Assembly (NCBI GenBank): GCA_029213065.1
Contig: JARGPH010000019.1
Location: 1 to 64,000, forward strand
Reading direction: 5' to 3'
From: Verrucomicrobiales bacterium
Lineage (GTDB): Bacteria; Verrucomicrobiota; Verrucomicrobiia; Verrucomicrobiales; DEV007
Length of the DNA: 64,000 bases
Below the pieces are notes generated by a model. The model saw only the letters and a list, made by a program, of their open reading frames with translations. It did not search any database and was not told the origin of the DNA. Of the stretch, positions 25,066-33,834 are shown one piece after another; position 1 is the first letter of the stretch; every line of letters starts with the position of its first letter. Position numbers and translations under genes: made by a program.

Positions 25066-26763
25066 TTACTTCAATCTCGTAGTTTTCGGAGAATTTCCCG
25101 CGTCATTTGAAGCCGGCTTGCCATCCTGCTTCACGGTTCCCTTGTCAGCCGAAGCGTCGACCGATTTTTTCTTACCGAGAGACTTGGTCTTCGGTTTCGC
25201 GGAATCGTCGTCAAGCTTGGGATACTCGATCCGCGTATGCATCATGCTGCGAAGCGTGTTCGCGAAGCTCCGCTTGATTTTGGCGAGGTCCGACAGGGTC
25301 AGCGCGGCGTCATCCAACTGTCCGTCGTTGAGTCGATCCCGGAAAATATCATCGATCAGCTCGTCGATCTTCTTCGGAGTCGGTTTCTGAAGACTGCGCG
25401 AGGCGCTCTCCACCGAATCCGCGAGGCTGATGATCGCGCTCTCTCTGGTGCGGGGCCTCGGGCCGGCGTAGCGGAAGCTTTCTTTTTTAACCTTGGGAAT
25501 GTCCTCTTCATGAGCATTCCCCTCTTCGAACTGCTTTTGAATCTCATCCCGTTGCTGCAGAGCTCGATGATAGAAAAATCGAATCAACGAGGTCCCGTGA
25601 TGCTCACGAATGACATCGACGATCTGCGGATTCAGCTTGTGCTTGATCGCCATGTCGACCCCGTCTTTGACGTGCGCCATAACAATGAGTGCGCTCATAT
25701 TCGGGGTGAGGTCGTCGTGCGGATTGTGCCCGTCGTGGATATTTTCCACGAAGTAGGCTGGCTTTTTCATCTTCCCGATATCGTGGAAATAAGAGCATAC
25801 GCGACACATCACCGCTCCCGCCCCGATCTCTTCAGCAGCGGTCTCAGCAAGGGTCGCAACAACGAGGCTGTGGTGGTAGGTGCCCGGTGCCTCAATCGTC
25901 ATTTTTTTCAAGAGCGGGTGATTCAAATCAGCCAGCTCAATCCACGAAACATCGGTCGTGATGTGGAAAATCAGTTCCAGCAGTGGCAGCAACCCACTGA
26001 CCACGATCGCCGTCATCGTCGATACGAGGATGGCCGACAAAATCTGCTTCCAGACCATTTCCCATTCCTGGAACTCAGACCCGAAGGCGGGCCACTGAAC
26101 CTGTCCGAGAATCGACCCCAGAATCACGCAGGCGAGTCCGGAATAGGCACCCGCCATGACGAGCCGACTGCGACGCCGAACCCGGTTTGTAAGGAAGATC
26201 GCCACAAAGCCGCAGATCATCGAGAAAATCACGAAAAGGAAGGCCTCCTCTTTCACCACCGTCATCGCCCCGAGCAAGCTCGAATAGACAACGACGAATG
26301 TGGCATGACGTCGTCCCACCAGCAGCGCGACGACGATGGGAGCAAAAATATACGGCTCGACGAGAAATCGAAAACCGCCGGCCGGAGCAAAAGTCGTCGC
26401 GATGTATTCGCTCAGCTTCACGAGCATGAGCTGAAACAGAATCACCGTGAGAATCAGTGAAATTCTGGAATTCCTTCCGAAAGTCTGTGGCAAACTGACG
26501 TGCCAGTGCACCATCAGGGTCGCCGTGATCACGGTCACCACCACCGCTGCCTGCAGAGCATTACCCGCAAAGATGGCCTCCTCGCTTGAAGAGAAAATAA
26601 CCCAGCAGGAGACCAACGCAGCGAACACGAAGAAGAGAAGCCCACAAATCTGCCAGCCGGAGCTGAGCATCGCGGACATCGCGGTTTCATTTGGCTTGAG
26701 TCGCTTTTGGCCACTGGAGAAGCCGCGACTTTTCAGCCGCTTCTGCGAAAGTGAATGGAACAT
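25066..26763 (-). CDS. 7TM HD-domain phosphodiesterase, PgpH-like
   Basis: This 565-aa protein has about seven TM helices (roughly 40-255) followed by a cytoplasmic HD domain. The domain shows HHSLVVATLAETAAEEIGAG, YFHDIGKMKKPAYFVEN and REHHGTSLIRFF. PgpH-type proteins hydrolyse cyclic di-AMP. It is shorter than Listeria PgpH (about 720 aa), because the large extracellular 7TMR-HDED region is missing. The C-terminal about 60 residues are Lys/Ser-rich and poorly conserved. The adjacent ybeY supports the assignment. Whether c-di-AMP is made in this organism cannot be seen here. Confidence 0.88.
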   Translation of the reverse strand: MFHSLSQKRLKSRGFSSGQKRLKPNETAMSAMLSSGWQICGLLFFVFAALVSCWVIFSSSEEAIFAGNALQAAVVVTVITATLMVHWHVSLPQTFGRNSRISLILTVILFQLMLVKLSEYIATTFAPAGGFRFLVEPYIFAPIVVALLVGRRHATFVVVYSSLLGAMTVVKEEAFLFVIFSMICGFVAIFLTNRVRRRSRLVMAGAYSGLACVILGSILGQVQWPAFGSEFQEWEMVWKQILSAILVSTMTAIVVSGLLPLLELIFHITTDVSWIELADLNHPLLKKMTIEAPGTYHHSLVVATLAETAAEEIGAGAVMCRVCSYFHDIGKMKKPAYFVENIHDGHNPHDDLTPNMSALIVMAHVKDGVDMAIKHKLNPQIVDVIREHHGTSLIRFFYHRALQQRDEIQKQFEEGNAHEEDIPKVKKESFRYAGPRPRTRESAIISLADSVESASRSLQKPTPKKIDELIDDIFRDRLNDGQLDDAALTLSDLAKIKRSFANTLRSMMHTRIEYPKLDDDSAKPKTKSLGKKKSVDASADKGTVKQDGKPASNDAGNSPKTTRLK

Positions 26764-26882
26764 GGGGCGGTCTGTGTGTCTCAGCCGTGTAGCGAACGAA
26801 ATGGTTCAGCTTCGACAAGTGTGTGAATCGATATTAAGACCATTTCCAGAATACGACAACACATAATGACGCCAAAAACTGT

Positions 26883-27875
26883 TCAAACAAGCACCATGCA
26901 ATCCCCGTAGCTGAAGAAGCGATACTTCTCCTCGACCGCCTTTCGGTAGGCCTCCATGACAAGGTCTTTACCGGCAAAGGCACTCACGAGCATCAGCAAC
27001 GTCGACTTGGGAAGGTGAAAATTGGTTAACAAGGCATCCACCGATTGAAATTGATACGGGGGATAGATGAAAATTTCGGTATCTCCCCGCCCCGGCATGA
27101 GGCGCTCTGATCCCGCCTCGCGGCTCTTTTTGGCGCACGATTCGAGAACACGAACCACGGTTGTTCCGATCGCAAAAGTGCGTCCTGACGACTCGATACG
27201 ATCGGCAACTTCCGGCCGGAGCTCATAAGTTTCGCTGTGCATGTGGTGCTCGCTCAGCTTATCCACCGAAACCGGACGGAACGTCCCGACGCCAACGTGC
27301 AGGGTCACAAACTCGTGAGGAATACTTTCCAGCATTTCCGCGGAAAAGTGCAGTCCTGCGGTGGGCGCGGCAATCGCTCCGGCCTCGCGGGCGAACACCG
27401 TTTGATAACGATCTCGATCCCCCTCTTCATCGGGCCTTTCTATATAGGGAGGCAATGCGAGGTGCCCGTATTTCCCCTCGTCGGGAACCCGGTCAAACTC
27501 GATAATCCGCTCCCCGCCCTCTTCACACACGTCGACGACGGTTCCGGTGCAATCGCCAATCTCGATGGTCCGACCCGGCTTCAAACGCTTCCCGGGACGA
27601 ACGAGACACTTCCAGCGATTCGGCCCGAGAACGTCGACGCGGAGCAGCTCCTTCGACCCGTCATTGGAGAAATACCTCGCAGGAACCACCTTCGTGTCAT
27701 TAAAGACAAGGAGATCATCCTCCTTCACCAGCGAAGGAAATTCGGAAAACTGACGGTGTTCAATCGTCCCCGCAGCCCGGTCGACCACCATCATACGGGA
27801 ATCGCCCCGACGCTCGGGCGGGCGCTGGGCGATGAGCTCATCAGGCAAATAGTAATCAAAGTCGCTCGTTTGCAT
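26883..27875 (-). CDS. queA: S-adenosylmethionine:tRNA ribosyltransferase-isomerase
   Basis: This 330-aa enzyme adds the cyclopentene-type ring of epoxyqueuosine to preQ1-tRNA using SAM as ribosyl donor. The signatures are YYLPDELIAQRPPERRGDSRMMV at the start, LLVFNDTKVVPARYF, IAAPTAGLHFS and TNFHLPKSTLLMLVSAFAG. Length is normal for the family. No other queuosine genes are close, and the preceding leader shows no preQ1 riboswitch that I can recognise. It is transcribed divergently from the histidine kinase. Confidence 0.96.
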   Translation of the reverse strand: MQTSDFDYYLPDELIAQRPPERRGDSRMMVVDRAAGTIEHRQFSEFPSLVKEDDLLVFNDTKVVPARYFSNDGSKELLRVDVLGPNRWKCLVRPGKRLKPGRTIEIGDCTGTVVDVCEEGGERIIEFDRVPDEGKYGHLALPPYIERPDEEGDRDRYQTVFAREAGAIAAPTAGLHFSAEMLESIPHEFVTLHVGVGTFRPVSVDKLSEHHMHSETYELRPEVADRIESSGRTFAIGTTVVRVLESCAKKSREAGSERLMPGRGDTEIFIYPPYQFQSVDALLTNFHLPKSTLLMLVSAFAGKDLVMEAYRKAVEEKYRFFSYGDCMVLV

Positions 27876-28181
27876 AGCTGCACTGACTTTGCTTCAATCC
27901 TCCGATTGGTCAAAGCTTCAGATAGCCACAGGGCTCGATAAGGCAATCGCAGACACTTTTTACTGCCTATTTCGTAATAGGCACAAATCCCGAAAGTTCT
28001 TTATCTTTTATATAATTGCGATAAATTACATAATAACCAAAATTAATCACCCTTGTTTTTTCGGGTTTGCAGCCCTGCCCGCCCTACCGATCCAACCTGT
28101 TTCGCCCCGTGGCGTTCTCTTCCGGAATCCCCGGAGCCAATCCAGCAACCCGTTCTGACACGGGAGCCCTTCAGTCTACTG
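27876..28181. other. 306-nt AT-rich divergent gap with a small hairpin
   Basis: This gap separates queA (minus) and the histidine kinase (plus). GCCTATT (27965-27971), loop TCGT, AATAGGC (27976-27982) make a perfect 7-bp hairpin. The following 27990-28060 is markedly AT-rich and is the likely promoter zone of the kinase, although no single -35/-10 pair stands out. No gene is supported in it. Confidence 0.5.
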
Positions 28182-29666
28182 ATGACTTCTGAAACCCACA
28201 GGCCAACTTCGAAGCCGGGTCATTCCCGGTTGAGTCCTGTCGGTGCCCTCTACACGAGGCTCATCAGCGCGAGTGACCGACTGATCCCCGAATCGCTGAC
28301 CGGAAACCCGGAACAGGAACGTCGTGCCAGGCTTCTGATTCGCTTCGGAATTCTAGGGAGCCTCCTCGCTGCCTTGTTCGCCGGATTCTATTTTTCGATC
28401 GGGCACCTCTACGGAGGAGTTCTCGTCAGTATTTTCACCGGAGTGTTCTCGCTGGTTCCGCTTGCGTTGAAGCATTCCGGAAATCTCAGAAAATGCTCAA
28501 ACCTCTATATCCTCTGTGTCGCTGCCGGATTCTTCGGCCTCGCTATGATCGAAGGAGGTATCAACGGCAAAACCGTGGTTTGGCTTTCCATCATTCCCCT
28601 GTGTGCGATCATCCTCACCGGCCGAAAGGACGCCATCATCTGGTCAGTTGTCTCAATGGGCCTCGTCGGATTTTTCGCCTTCTGGCATCTCATGGGCGTG
28701 GAATTTCCCGATACCCTCCCGGAACGCTTTTCCCATGTGGTGGATGTCGCCGGATACAGCATCCTCGTGCCGTTCATGGTTCTCATCGGCATCATCTTCG
28801 AAACGGCTCGCAAACGGGCTTTTTCCCAGTTGGAAACAGCAATGGACAAGCTCACCTCGGCAAACACGGGATTGATCAAATCAAATGCGGAAAAGAACGA
28901 GTTCCTGAACATTGCCGCCCATGATCTCAAGAATCCGCTCTCAATCATTACGGGGTTCGCCGACCTGATCGCTTCCACAGACGATCTCAGCCAAGAGGAA
29001 ACAAAATCCTATGCCGGTGAGATCTCAAAATCGGCGAACCGCATGCTCGACATTGTAACGAACCTGCTCGATATCCGTTTGATCGAAGACGGCAAAATCA
29101 CGCTCCGCAAAGCCCCCTGCGAGCTCGCCGACTGTGTCAGCAGAGTCCACCGTGACTTCGAGGTGATCGCGGCGAAGAAAAATATCACCTTGCGGGTATC
29201 TCACCGGGATCCGGGGGCCACCGCGATCGGCGACTGCGGGGCGATCTCTCAAATCCTCGACAACCTCGTTTCCAATGCAATCAAATACTCTCCCCCGGGA
29301 TCGCTCGTGACGATCCGGACGATGGCACTGAAAGAGGCGGTCGGAATCGATATCATCGACGAGGGCCCCGGGCTGAGCGAAGAGGATCAGGCCAATTTAT
29401 TCAAAAAATTCAGCCGCCTCACCCCGCAACCCACCGGTGATGAATCCTCTAACGGCCTCGGACTCTGGATTGTCGACCGCATCGCCAGCTCGATGGGCGG
29501 GAAAGTGTTTTGCAAAAGCGTTTTGAATGAGGGTTCCACCTTTTCCCTCCGACTGCCGGCCCTCGATCCCTCAAAGGCCCCTACCGGAAAATGCCACGCC
29601 CCCGACGAGAGCGAATTCAATCGACGCCTCACGGGGGATCCCTCGGATCTGATTCTACCGAACTGA
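28182..29666 (+). CDS. Membrane-bound sensor histidine kinase (orphan)
   Basis: This 494-aa protein (from the Met at 28182) has six or so TM helices between about 52 and 210. A coiled linker follows, then a HisKA domain with His247 in IAAHDLKNPLS, and a HATPase domain with an N box (DNLVSNAIKYSPPG), IIDEGPGLSEEDQ and NGLGLWIVDRI. It should autophosphorylate in response to a membrane or intramembrane signal. No response regulator is encoded nearby, so the partner is elsewhere. The upstream in-frame stretch from 28053 is Pro/Arg-rich and lacks protein-like character, so the later start was chosen. Confidence 0.9.
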   Translation: MTSETHRPTSKPGHSRLSPVGALYTRLISASDRLIPESLTGNPEQERRARLLIRFGILGSLLAALFAGFYFSIGHLYGGVLVSIFTGVFSLVPLALKHSGNLRKCSNLYILCVAAGFFGLAMIEGGINGKTVVWLSIIPLCAIILTGRKDAIIWSVVSMGLVGFFAFWHLMGVEFPDTLPERFSHVVDVAGYSILVPFMVLIGIIFETARKRAFSQLETAMDKLTSANTGLIKSNAEKNEFLNIAAHDLKNPLSIITGFADLIASTDDLSQEETKSYAGEISKSANRMLDIVTNLLDIRLIEDGKITLRKAPCELADCVSRVHRDFEVIAAKKNITLRVSHRDPGATAIGDCGAISQILDNLVSNAIKYSPPGSLVTIRTMALKEAVGIDIIDEGPGLSEEDQANLFKKFSRLTPQPTGDESSNGLGLWIVDRIASSMGGKVFCKSVLNEGSTFSLRLPALDPSKAPTGKCHAPDESEFNRRLTGDPSDLILPN

Positions 29667-29680
29667 TCCCGCGGCCCGAC

Positions 29681-30820
29681 TCACCGGCACCGCGCCAGTG
29701 ACATCACCGCATAAGCCGTCCCGTAGGGCTTGTGATACGTGTAAAAGGGGAAATCCCACCAGGCGCCGCCCTTTTCCTGCAACGGCAGCAGGATATCGGC
29801 AAGCAACTCCTGATACGCAGGCTGATCTTTCTCCGGAAGCAGATCGATATTCAACGCGGCGTAGTAGTGCCCGTAATAGAAAAAGTAACCGGCAACCTGG
29901 AACCACGCCTCATGGGGAATGGGTCGTTTTCGTCCGATATCGAGCCAGCCGTTCCGGTCGCGCAATCGAATCAACCACTCTTCGGTGATCTCGTCAGTGA
30001 TGCTTTCATCACCCCAGAGACGAAGCGCAAAATTACAGGCCTGGGTCCGTCCGAGACTCGCCGCGGGACGGTTCACATTATAGAGAGGCCGGGCATTGAG
30101 ATATTCCCCGTAAAGGTAACTGTGATCGGGTTTCTGCTGTCTGTTCAATGCAGCAAGAGCACGACTCACCAACTTCTCAGGGACGGCAACCGCCTCGATC
30201 CCCTCCGCCTCTTTGAGAGCGACGAGACAGGTCGCTGTCGTGAAACTGATCGAGCTCGAACTCGGTCGCGCCGTCTGTGCCCGCATGTCGTAATACCCCC
30301 AACCGCCGTCAATCGAAGAGAATCGCTCAAGCCGCTTGATCTGCCCCTGAATGAGTTCAGCCAACTCCGCCTTTCGCTCCTCCGATTCTTCGCGTTCGTG
30401 GAGATCGACGAGAGCTTTGATCCCATAAGAATGCGTCCACACGTTGTAAATCGCCGTGGGCGTGCCGCGGCGCACAGCGGGTAACTCTTCCAGAAACCAC
30501 CGCTCTGCTTTCTCGAGACTCTCGAGGGCCTCACCCGGCTCATCGGCGAGTCCTGAATCACACAACGCGGAGATACACAACGCGGTCACCGCAGCGCGAA
30601 AGGCGTCATGAGCGCCCGGAACCGGAGCGTAAATATTCAAGCCTTTGGTCTGGCGGGCGGAGCCCCAACTCCCGTTCGGATTTTGATCTTCGATCAGAAA
30701 GTCCACCCCGCGGACAATCGCAGAATCAATCGCCGCAAGATCGGCCGATTCGACAGACCCGCTGAGGAAGCAGGCCAGCAGCCCCGGCAGGACAAAGGTT
30801 TTCAGAGAAGAGATCTTCAC
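29681..30820 (-). CDS. Secreted protein with terpene-cyclase/prenyltransferase-like alpha-toroid repeats
   Basis: This 379-aa protein has a signal peptide (about 1-25). It then shows helical repeats with QW-like motifs: GVDFLIEDQNPNGSWG, SSIDGGWGYYD and KGGAWWDFPFY. This is the alpha/alpha-toroid seen in squalene-hopene cyclases and prenyltransferases. The catalytic DXDD of true cyclases is not visible, and export also argues against a cyclase, so it is probably a binding or structural toroid. It overlaps the HlyD-like gene by 4 nt. Function unknown. Confidence 0.65.
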   Translation of the reverse strand: MKISSLKTFVLPGLLACFLSGSVESADLAAIDSAIVRGVDFLIEDQNPNGSWGSARQTKGLNIYAPVPGAHDAFRAAVTALCISALCDSGLADEPGEALESLEKAERWFLEELPAVRRGTPTAIYNVWTHSYGIKALVDLHEREESEERKAELAELIQGQIKRLERFSSIDGGWGYYDMRAQTARPSSSSISFTTATCLVALKEAEGIEAVAVPEKLVSRALAALNRQQKPDHSYLYGEYLNARPLYNVNRPAASLGRTQACNFALRLWGDESITDEITEEWLIRLRDRNGWLDIGRKRPIPHEAWFQVAGYFFYYGHYYAALNIDLLPEKDQPAYQELLADILLPLQEKGGAWWDFPFYTYHKPYGTAYAVMSLARCR

Positions 30821-32433
30821 GACTTCGCTTTGGCACCGGGCTTGGAATCCGCTTCGGGTTTTGCCTCGGAATCAGATTTCGCCGGCGCGTCTTTCTTTTC
30901 AGCCGCCGGCAGTTCAATGACATCACCGGCTTTCAGCCCCTTCAGAATTTCCACTTTCTTCCCGTCGGTCTTTCCCGTCTCCACGCGGCGAACTTTTCCG
31001 CCTTTCAGGGTAACACTTTCTTTGTCTCCCTCCTTTTTAATGGCCGCTTTGGGAACAGTCAGTGCTTTCTCATTTTCGTAAGTTATCACTTCAGCCGTTG
31101 CCGCCATCCCCGGCATGACAGGCTTGCCTTTCGGAGCGGGAGGAAGACTGACAACCATATCAAAAGTGTTCGTTGAAAACGGGACGAAAGACAGGCTCGT
31201 GATCTTTCCTTTGAGTTTCACCTCGCTATTCCATTTCATCTCCGTCTCCGCCGACTGGCCGACCTTGAGATCTTTCAACGAAGTCTCACTGGCGGCGGCA
31301 CGAAGCTGAACCTTCGCCGGATCCACCACGGTCATGACCACCTCACGCATCGTCAACTTGGCTCCCGGAAGCAGTTTCCGCTCCACCGTCGAAGCCGTCG
31401 TCCACTTCCCCCGTTGAGCCATCCCGTAGTATACGATGCCATCGTGAGGCGCCTCAACGGACATCGCTTCGAGGTCCTTTCTCAATTCGTTGAGGGATTT
31501 CACGGACTCTTCGAAGTCCCGATCCATCGCCGCCACTTCCTGACGCTTCTTCGTGAGAGCATCGCGAGTGCTCCTTTCACCCGCTCGCCAGTTGATCTGA
31601 TGCAATTCGAGGTCCTGCTTCAGCTTCTCATGCTCGCGTGGAATCGTCGTGGTGAGAGAACGATCAGCGCGCTCTTTCGCTTTCTCGAGGAGCCACTCGT
31701 AATTTTTAACGGAATGCCGGGCCCGCTGGAGAATGATTTCCTCGGTCTCTTCGGTAAGATCGTCCTCCTCATACATTTTCAAAAGCTGATCCAACTCCTC
31801 CTGCGCGTAGGCCAGGTAATTTTCCGCCGAAGCAACCGTCTCCTTCGCATCGCGTTCGCGGATCTCTTTCGTGATATCCTCGTAATAGGCGAGATCGGCC
31901 TCGGCCTGACTTTTCAACTTACGCGATCTATCGAGTGTAAGAGGTGTCGTCTTTTCGAGCTTGTCCAACTCGAGGTGAGCTTCCTGCCTCGCGAGTTCCT
32001 TCAACGGCATCCCGAGATCGAGATCCCGAATTTTCTCTTTGATATCTTCAGTCGCGAGTTCGATGAGGACATCCCCTTTTTTAACCACCGTGCCGTGATC
32101 AACCGCTGTCACGACGGTGAGATCGCTCCACTGGTCGAGGTCCGGGGCAACAGGGGTTGCCCGGGTCGATTCGACGACGCCCGACACTTTCGTTTTGAGG
32201 ACAAACTTTTCCGCTACGACCTCGTGGGTTTTCGGCTCCTCTTCCCCGGCGTCCTCCCCGCCCTCCGCCTTTTTCTGTTCGACCCCGGCCTTGTCGCCGG
32301 CTCTCTCCGCCTTCGTTGCTTTCGTTGCTTTCGTTGCTTTCTTCTCCGGCTTCTCAGCGTGCAGTGAGACCGGGAAGGTGAGAATGAGAAGAACGAGAAA
32401 GCTTCTCAGCGTTTTCAAAAGTGGCATTCGCAT
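30817..32433 (-). CDS. HlyD-like periplasmic adaptor (membrane fusion protein)
   Basis: This 538-aa protein has a signal peptide, a Lys/Ala/Thr-rich low-complexity lead (about 30-70), a biotinyl-lipoyl-like half-motif (AVDHGTVVKKGDVLIEL), a long coiled coil of about 180 residues, the second half (VEAPHDGIVYYGMAQRGKW) and beta-barrel domains ending with KVEILKGLKAGDVIELP. These are the parts of efflux adaptors. The nearest companion is the toroid protein overlapping by 4 nt; no permease or outer-membrane channel gene adjoins it. It may serve an ABC or RND transporter encoded elsewhere. Confidence 0.8.
   Translation of the reverse strand: MRMPLLKTLRSFLVLLILTFPVSLHAEKPEKKATKATKATKAERAGDKAGVEQKKAEGGEDAGEEEPKTHEVVAEKFVLKTKVSGVVESTRATPVAPDLDQWSDLTVVTAVDHGTVVKKGDVLIELATEDIKEKIRDLDLGMPLKELARQEAHLELDKLEKTTPLTLDRSRKLKSQAEADLAYYEDITKEIRERDAKETVASAENYLAYAQEELDQLLKMYEEDDLTEETEEIILQRARHSVKNYEWLLEKAKERADRSLTTTIPREHEKLKQDLELHQINWRAGERSTRDALTKKRQEVAAMDRDFEESVKSLNELRKDLEAMSVEAPHDGIVYYGMAQRGKWTTASTVERKLLPGAKLTMREVVMTVVDPAKVQLRAAASETSLKDLKVGQSAETEMKWNSEVKLKGKITSLSFVPFSTNTFDMVVSLPPAPKGKPVMPGMAATAEVITYENEKALTVPKAAIKKEGDKESVTLKGGKVRRVETGKTDGKKVEILKGLKAGDVIELPAAEKKDAPAKSDSEAKPEADSKPGAKAKS
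32312..32341 (-). repeat. 9-bp tandem repeat coding for a Lys-Ala-Thr run
   Basis: TTCGTTGCT is repeated three times in a row (32312-32338) inside the HlyD-like gene. On the coding strand it gives a Lys-Ala-Thr triplet run in the low-complexity part after the signal peptide. Repeat number could vary without frameshift. Confidence 0.75.
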
Positions 32434-32528
32434 GAATTGATTAATTTTTATTAATTATTCTGAATATTGAATTTATAAAACTACTCTAAAATCTCGCTTA
32501 ATGTAAATCATTAATCGCGTGCCCTATT
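32434..32528. other. AT-rich gap upstream of the HlyD-like gene
   Basis: This 95-nt stretch between rlmH and the HlyD-like gene (both minus) is far richer in A and T than its surroundings, with ATTAAT repeated. It is the probable promoter of the HlyD-like/toroid operon. No clear -35/-10 pair or terminator could be fixed. Confidence 0.4.
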
Positions 32529-32969
32529 TCAGCGATGGTATGGCTCGCCGCGGAGGATCGTGTGAACACGATAAATCTGCTCGAGGAGAACGACGAGAGC
32601 GAGTTCGTGCTGCATCGTAAAACCGCTCATCGCGACGACGTGATCCGCCTTCTTCCGCAGATCTTTGGAATGACCGTCAGCCCCCCCGATCAGCAGCGAA
32701 ACGCGTTTCACCCCGTCCATCTGCCAGGAACGGACATACCCGGTGAAGTCCTCCGTGGTCCAGTGATCGCCACGCTCGTCCAACACGATTCGGATCGAGC
32801 CTTCGCTGGCAGCGAAAAGCTGAGCGCTGTTTTTTTCCTGCCCTCCGTCCTTCCAATCGGTTTTCAAATCGACGCTCGCATAGCGATTGAGACGCTTCGT
32901 GTATTCAGCGACCCCGGATTTGGCGTAACTGAGAGAAGGTTTTCCGATTGCTGCGATTAGCCACTTCAT
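32529..32969 (-). CDS. rlmH: 23S rRNA (pseudouridine-1915-N3)-methyltransferase
   Basis: This 146-aa SPOUT-fold enzyme methylates pseudouridine 1915 in helix 69 of 23S rRNA. It shows IRIVLDERGDHWTTEDF, the SAM loop LLIGGADGHSKDLRKKAD and the C-terminal knot MQHELALVVLLEQIYRVHTILRGEPYHR, the near-invariant end of RlmH. It starts only 22 nt from the divergent tcdA start. Confidence 0.95.
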   Translation of the reverse strand: MKWLIAAIGKPSLSYAKSGVAEYTKRLNRYASVDLKTDWKDGGQEKNSAQLFAASEGSIRIVLDERGDHWTTEDFTGYVRSWQMDGVKRVSLLIGGADGHSKDLRKKADHVVAMSGFTMQHELALVVLLEQIYRVHTILRGEPYHR

Positions 32970-32991
32970 GAAATTTTATTGAGGCAGTAAC

Positions 32992-33834
32992 TTGCAACCT
33001 TCCCGCCTTCATGCAAGATGCCGCGTTTTGAGCGAAATTTTATCACAGGGATATCTCGATCGGTTTTCCGGGCTGGCACGCCTTTACGGAAAATTCGCCC
33101 TTCCGCGCCTTCGCAATGCGCACATCGCCGTGATCGGACTCGGAGGGGTCGGCTCATGGACAGTGGAAGCGCTCACGAGAAGCGGCATCGGGAAAATCAC
33201 CTTGATCGATTTAGACGACATCTGCGTCACCAATGTGAATCGCCAACTCCCCGCCATCGAAGGCCAGATCGGGCGTCCCAAAGTGACCGCACTGGCAGAG
33301 CGGATGCGACTCATCAATCCGGAAATTGAGATTCAGGAACGCATCAAATTTTTTACCAAGTCGACCGCCGAAGAACTCCTCTGTCCCACCTACGACTGCA
33401 TCATTGACGGAATCGACGACGCCCGACAGAAATCGTTTATGATCGTGGAATGCCTCGAGCGGAAAATTCCTCTCGTCGTGGTCGGAGGAGCGGGGGGAAA
33501 ACAGGATCCCGCCGCCGTGAGCACCGCGGATCTTGCCTTCGCAACCAATGACCGGCTTCTCAAGCTGGTGCGGAAAAATCTTCGGAAGGACTACGGATTC
33601 CCCCGCGAGGAAGCGAAAGCGCCCACCGGTGTTCGCGCCGTTTACAGCACCGAGAATGCAAGATACCCGTGGGAGGACGGCTCGGTGAGAGCAGAGCCGG
33701 AGCCCGGAAGTCATCTCCGACTGAATTGCTACACTGGATTCGGAAGCGCCGCGCCGGTTACGGGAACCTTCGGATTTACGGCAGCATCAGAGGCCATTCG
33801 CCTCGTCCTCGCAGCGCCGGAAAAGGAAGCGTGA
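32992..33834 (+). CDS. tcdA: tRNA threonylcarbamoyladenosine dehydratase
   Basis: This 280-aa E1-like enzyme cyclises t6A37 to ct6A using ATP. Signatures are RFSGLARLYGKFAL, the nucleotide loop VIGLGGVGSWTVEALTRSGIG, DLDDICVTNVNRQ and the IDGIDDARQK strand, as in E. coli TcdA. The TTG at 32992 has a GAGG box 7 nt upstream; an in-frame TTG at 33028 would match the family N terminus more closely, so the exact start is uncertain. The gene faces rlmH and ends back to back with the FecR gene. Confidence 0.92.
   Translation: MQPSRLHARCRVLSEILSQGYLDRFSGLARLYGKFALPRLRNAHIAVIGLGGVGSWTVEALTRSGIGKITLIDLDDICVTNVNRQLPAIEGQIGRPKVTALAERMRLINPEIEIQERIKFFTKSTAEELLCPTYDCIIDGIDDARQKSFMIVECLERKIPLVVVGGAGGKQDPAAVSTADLAFATNDRLLKLVRKNLRKDYGFPREEAKAPTGVRAVYSTENARYPWEDGSVRAEPEPGSHLRLNCYTGFGSAAPVTGTFGFTAASEAIRLVLAAPEKEA

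Noticed and set aside
25237-26460. 407-codon plus-strand frame opposite the PgpH-like gene
   Set aside because: Shadow of a strongly coding minus-strand gene; no motif, membrane segment or signal makes sense in it.
27876-28000. preQ1 riboswitch upstream of queA
   Set aside because: The leader lacks the C-rich and A-rich tail pattern of preQ1 aptamers; only a simple hairpin is visible.
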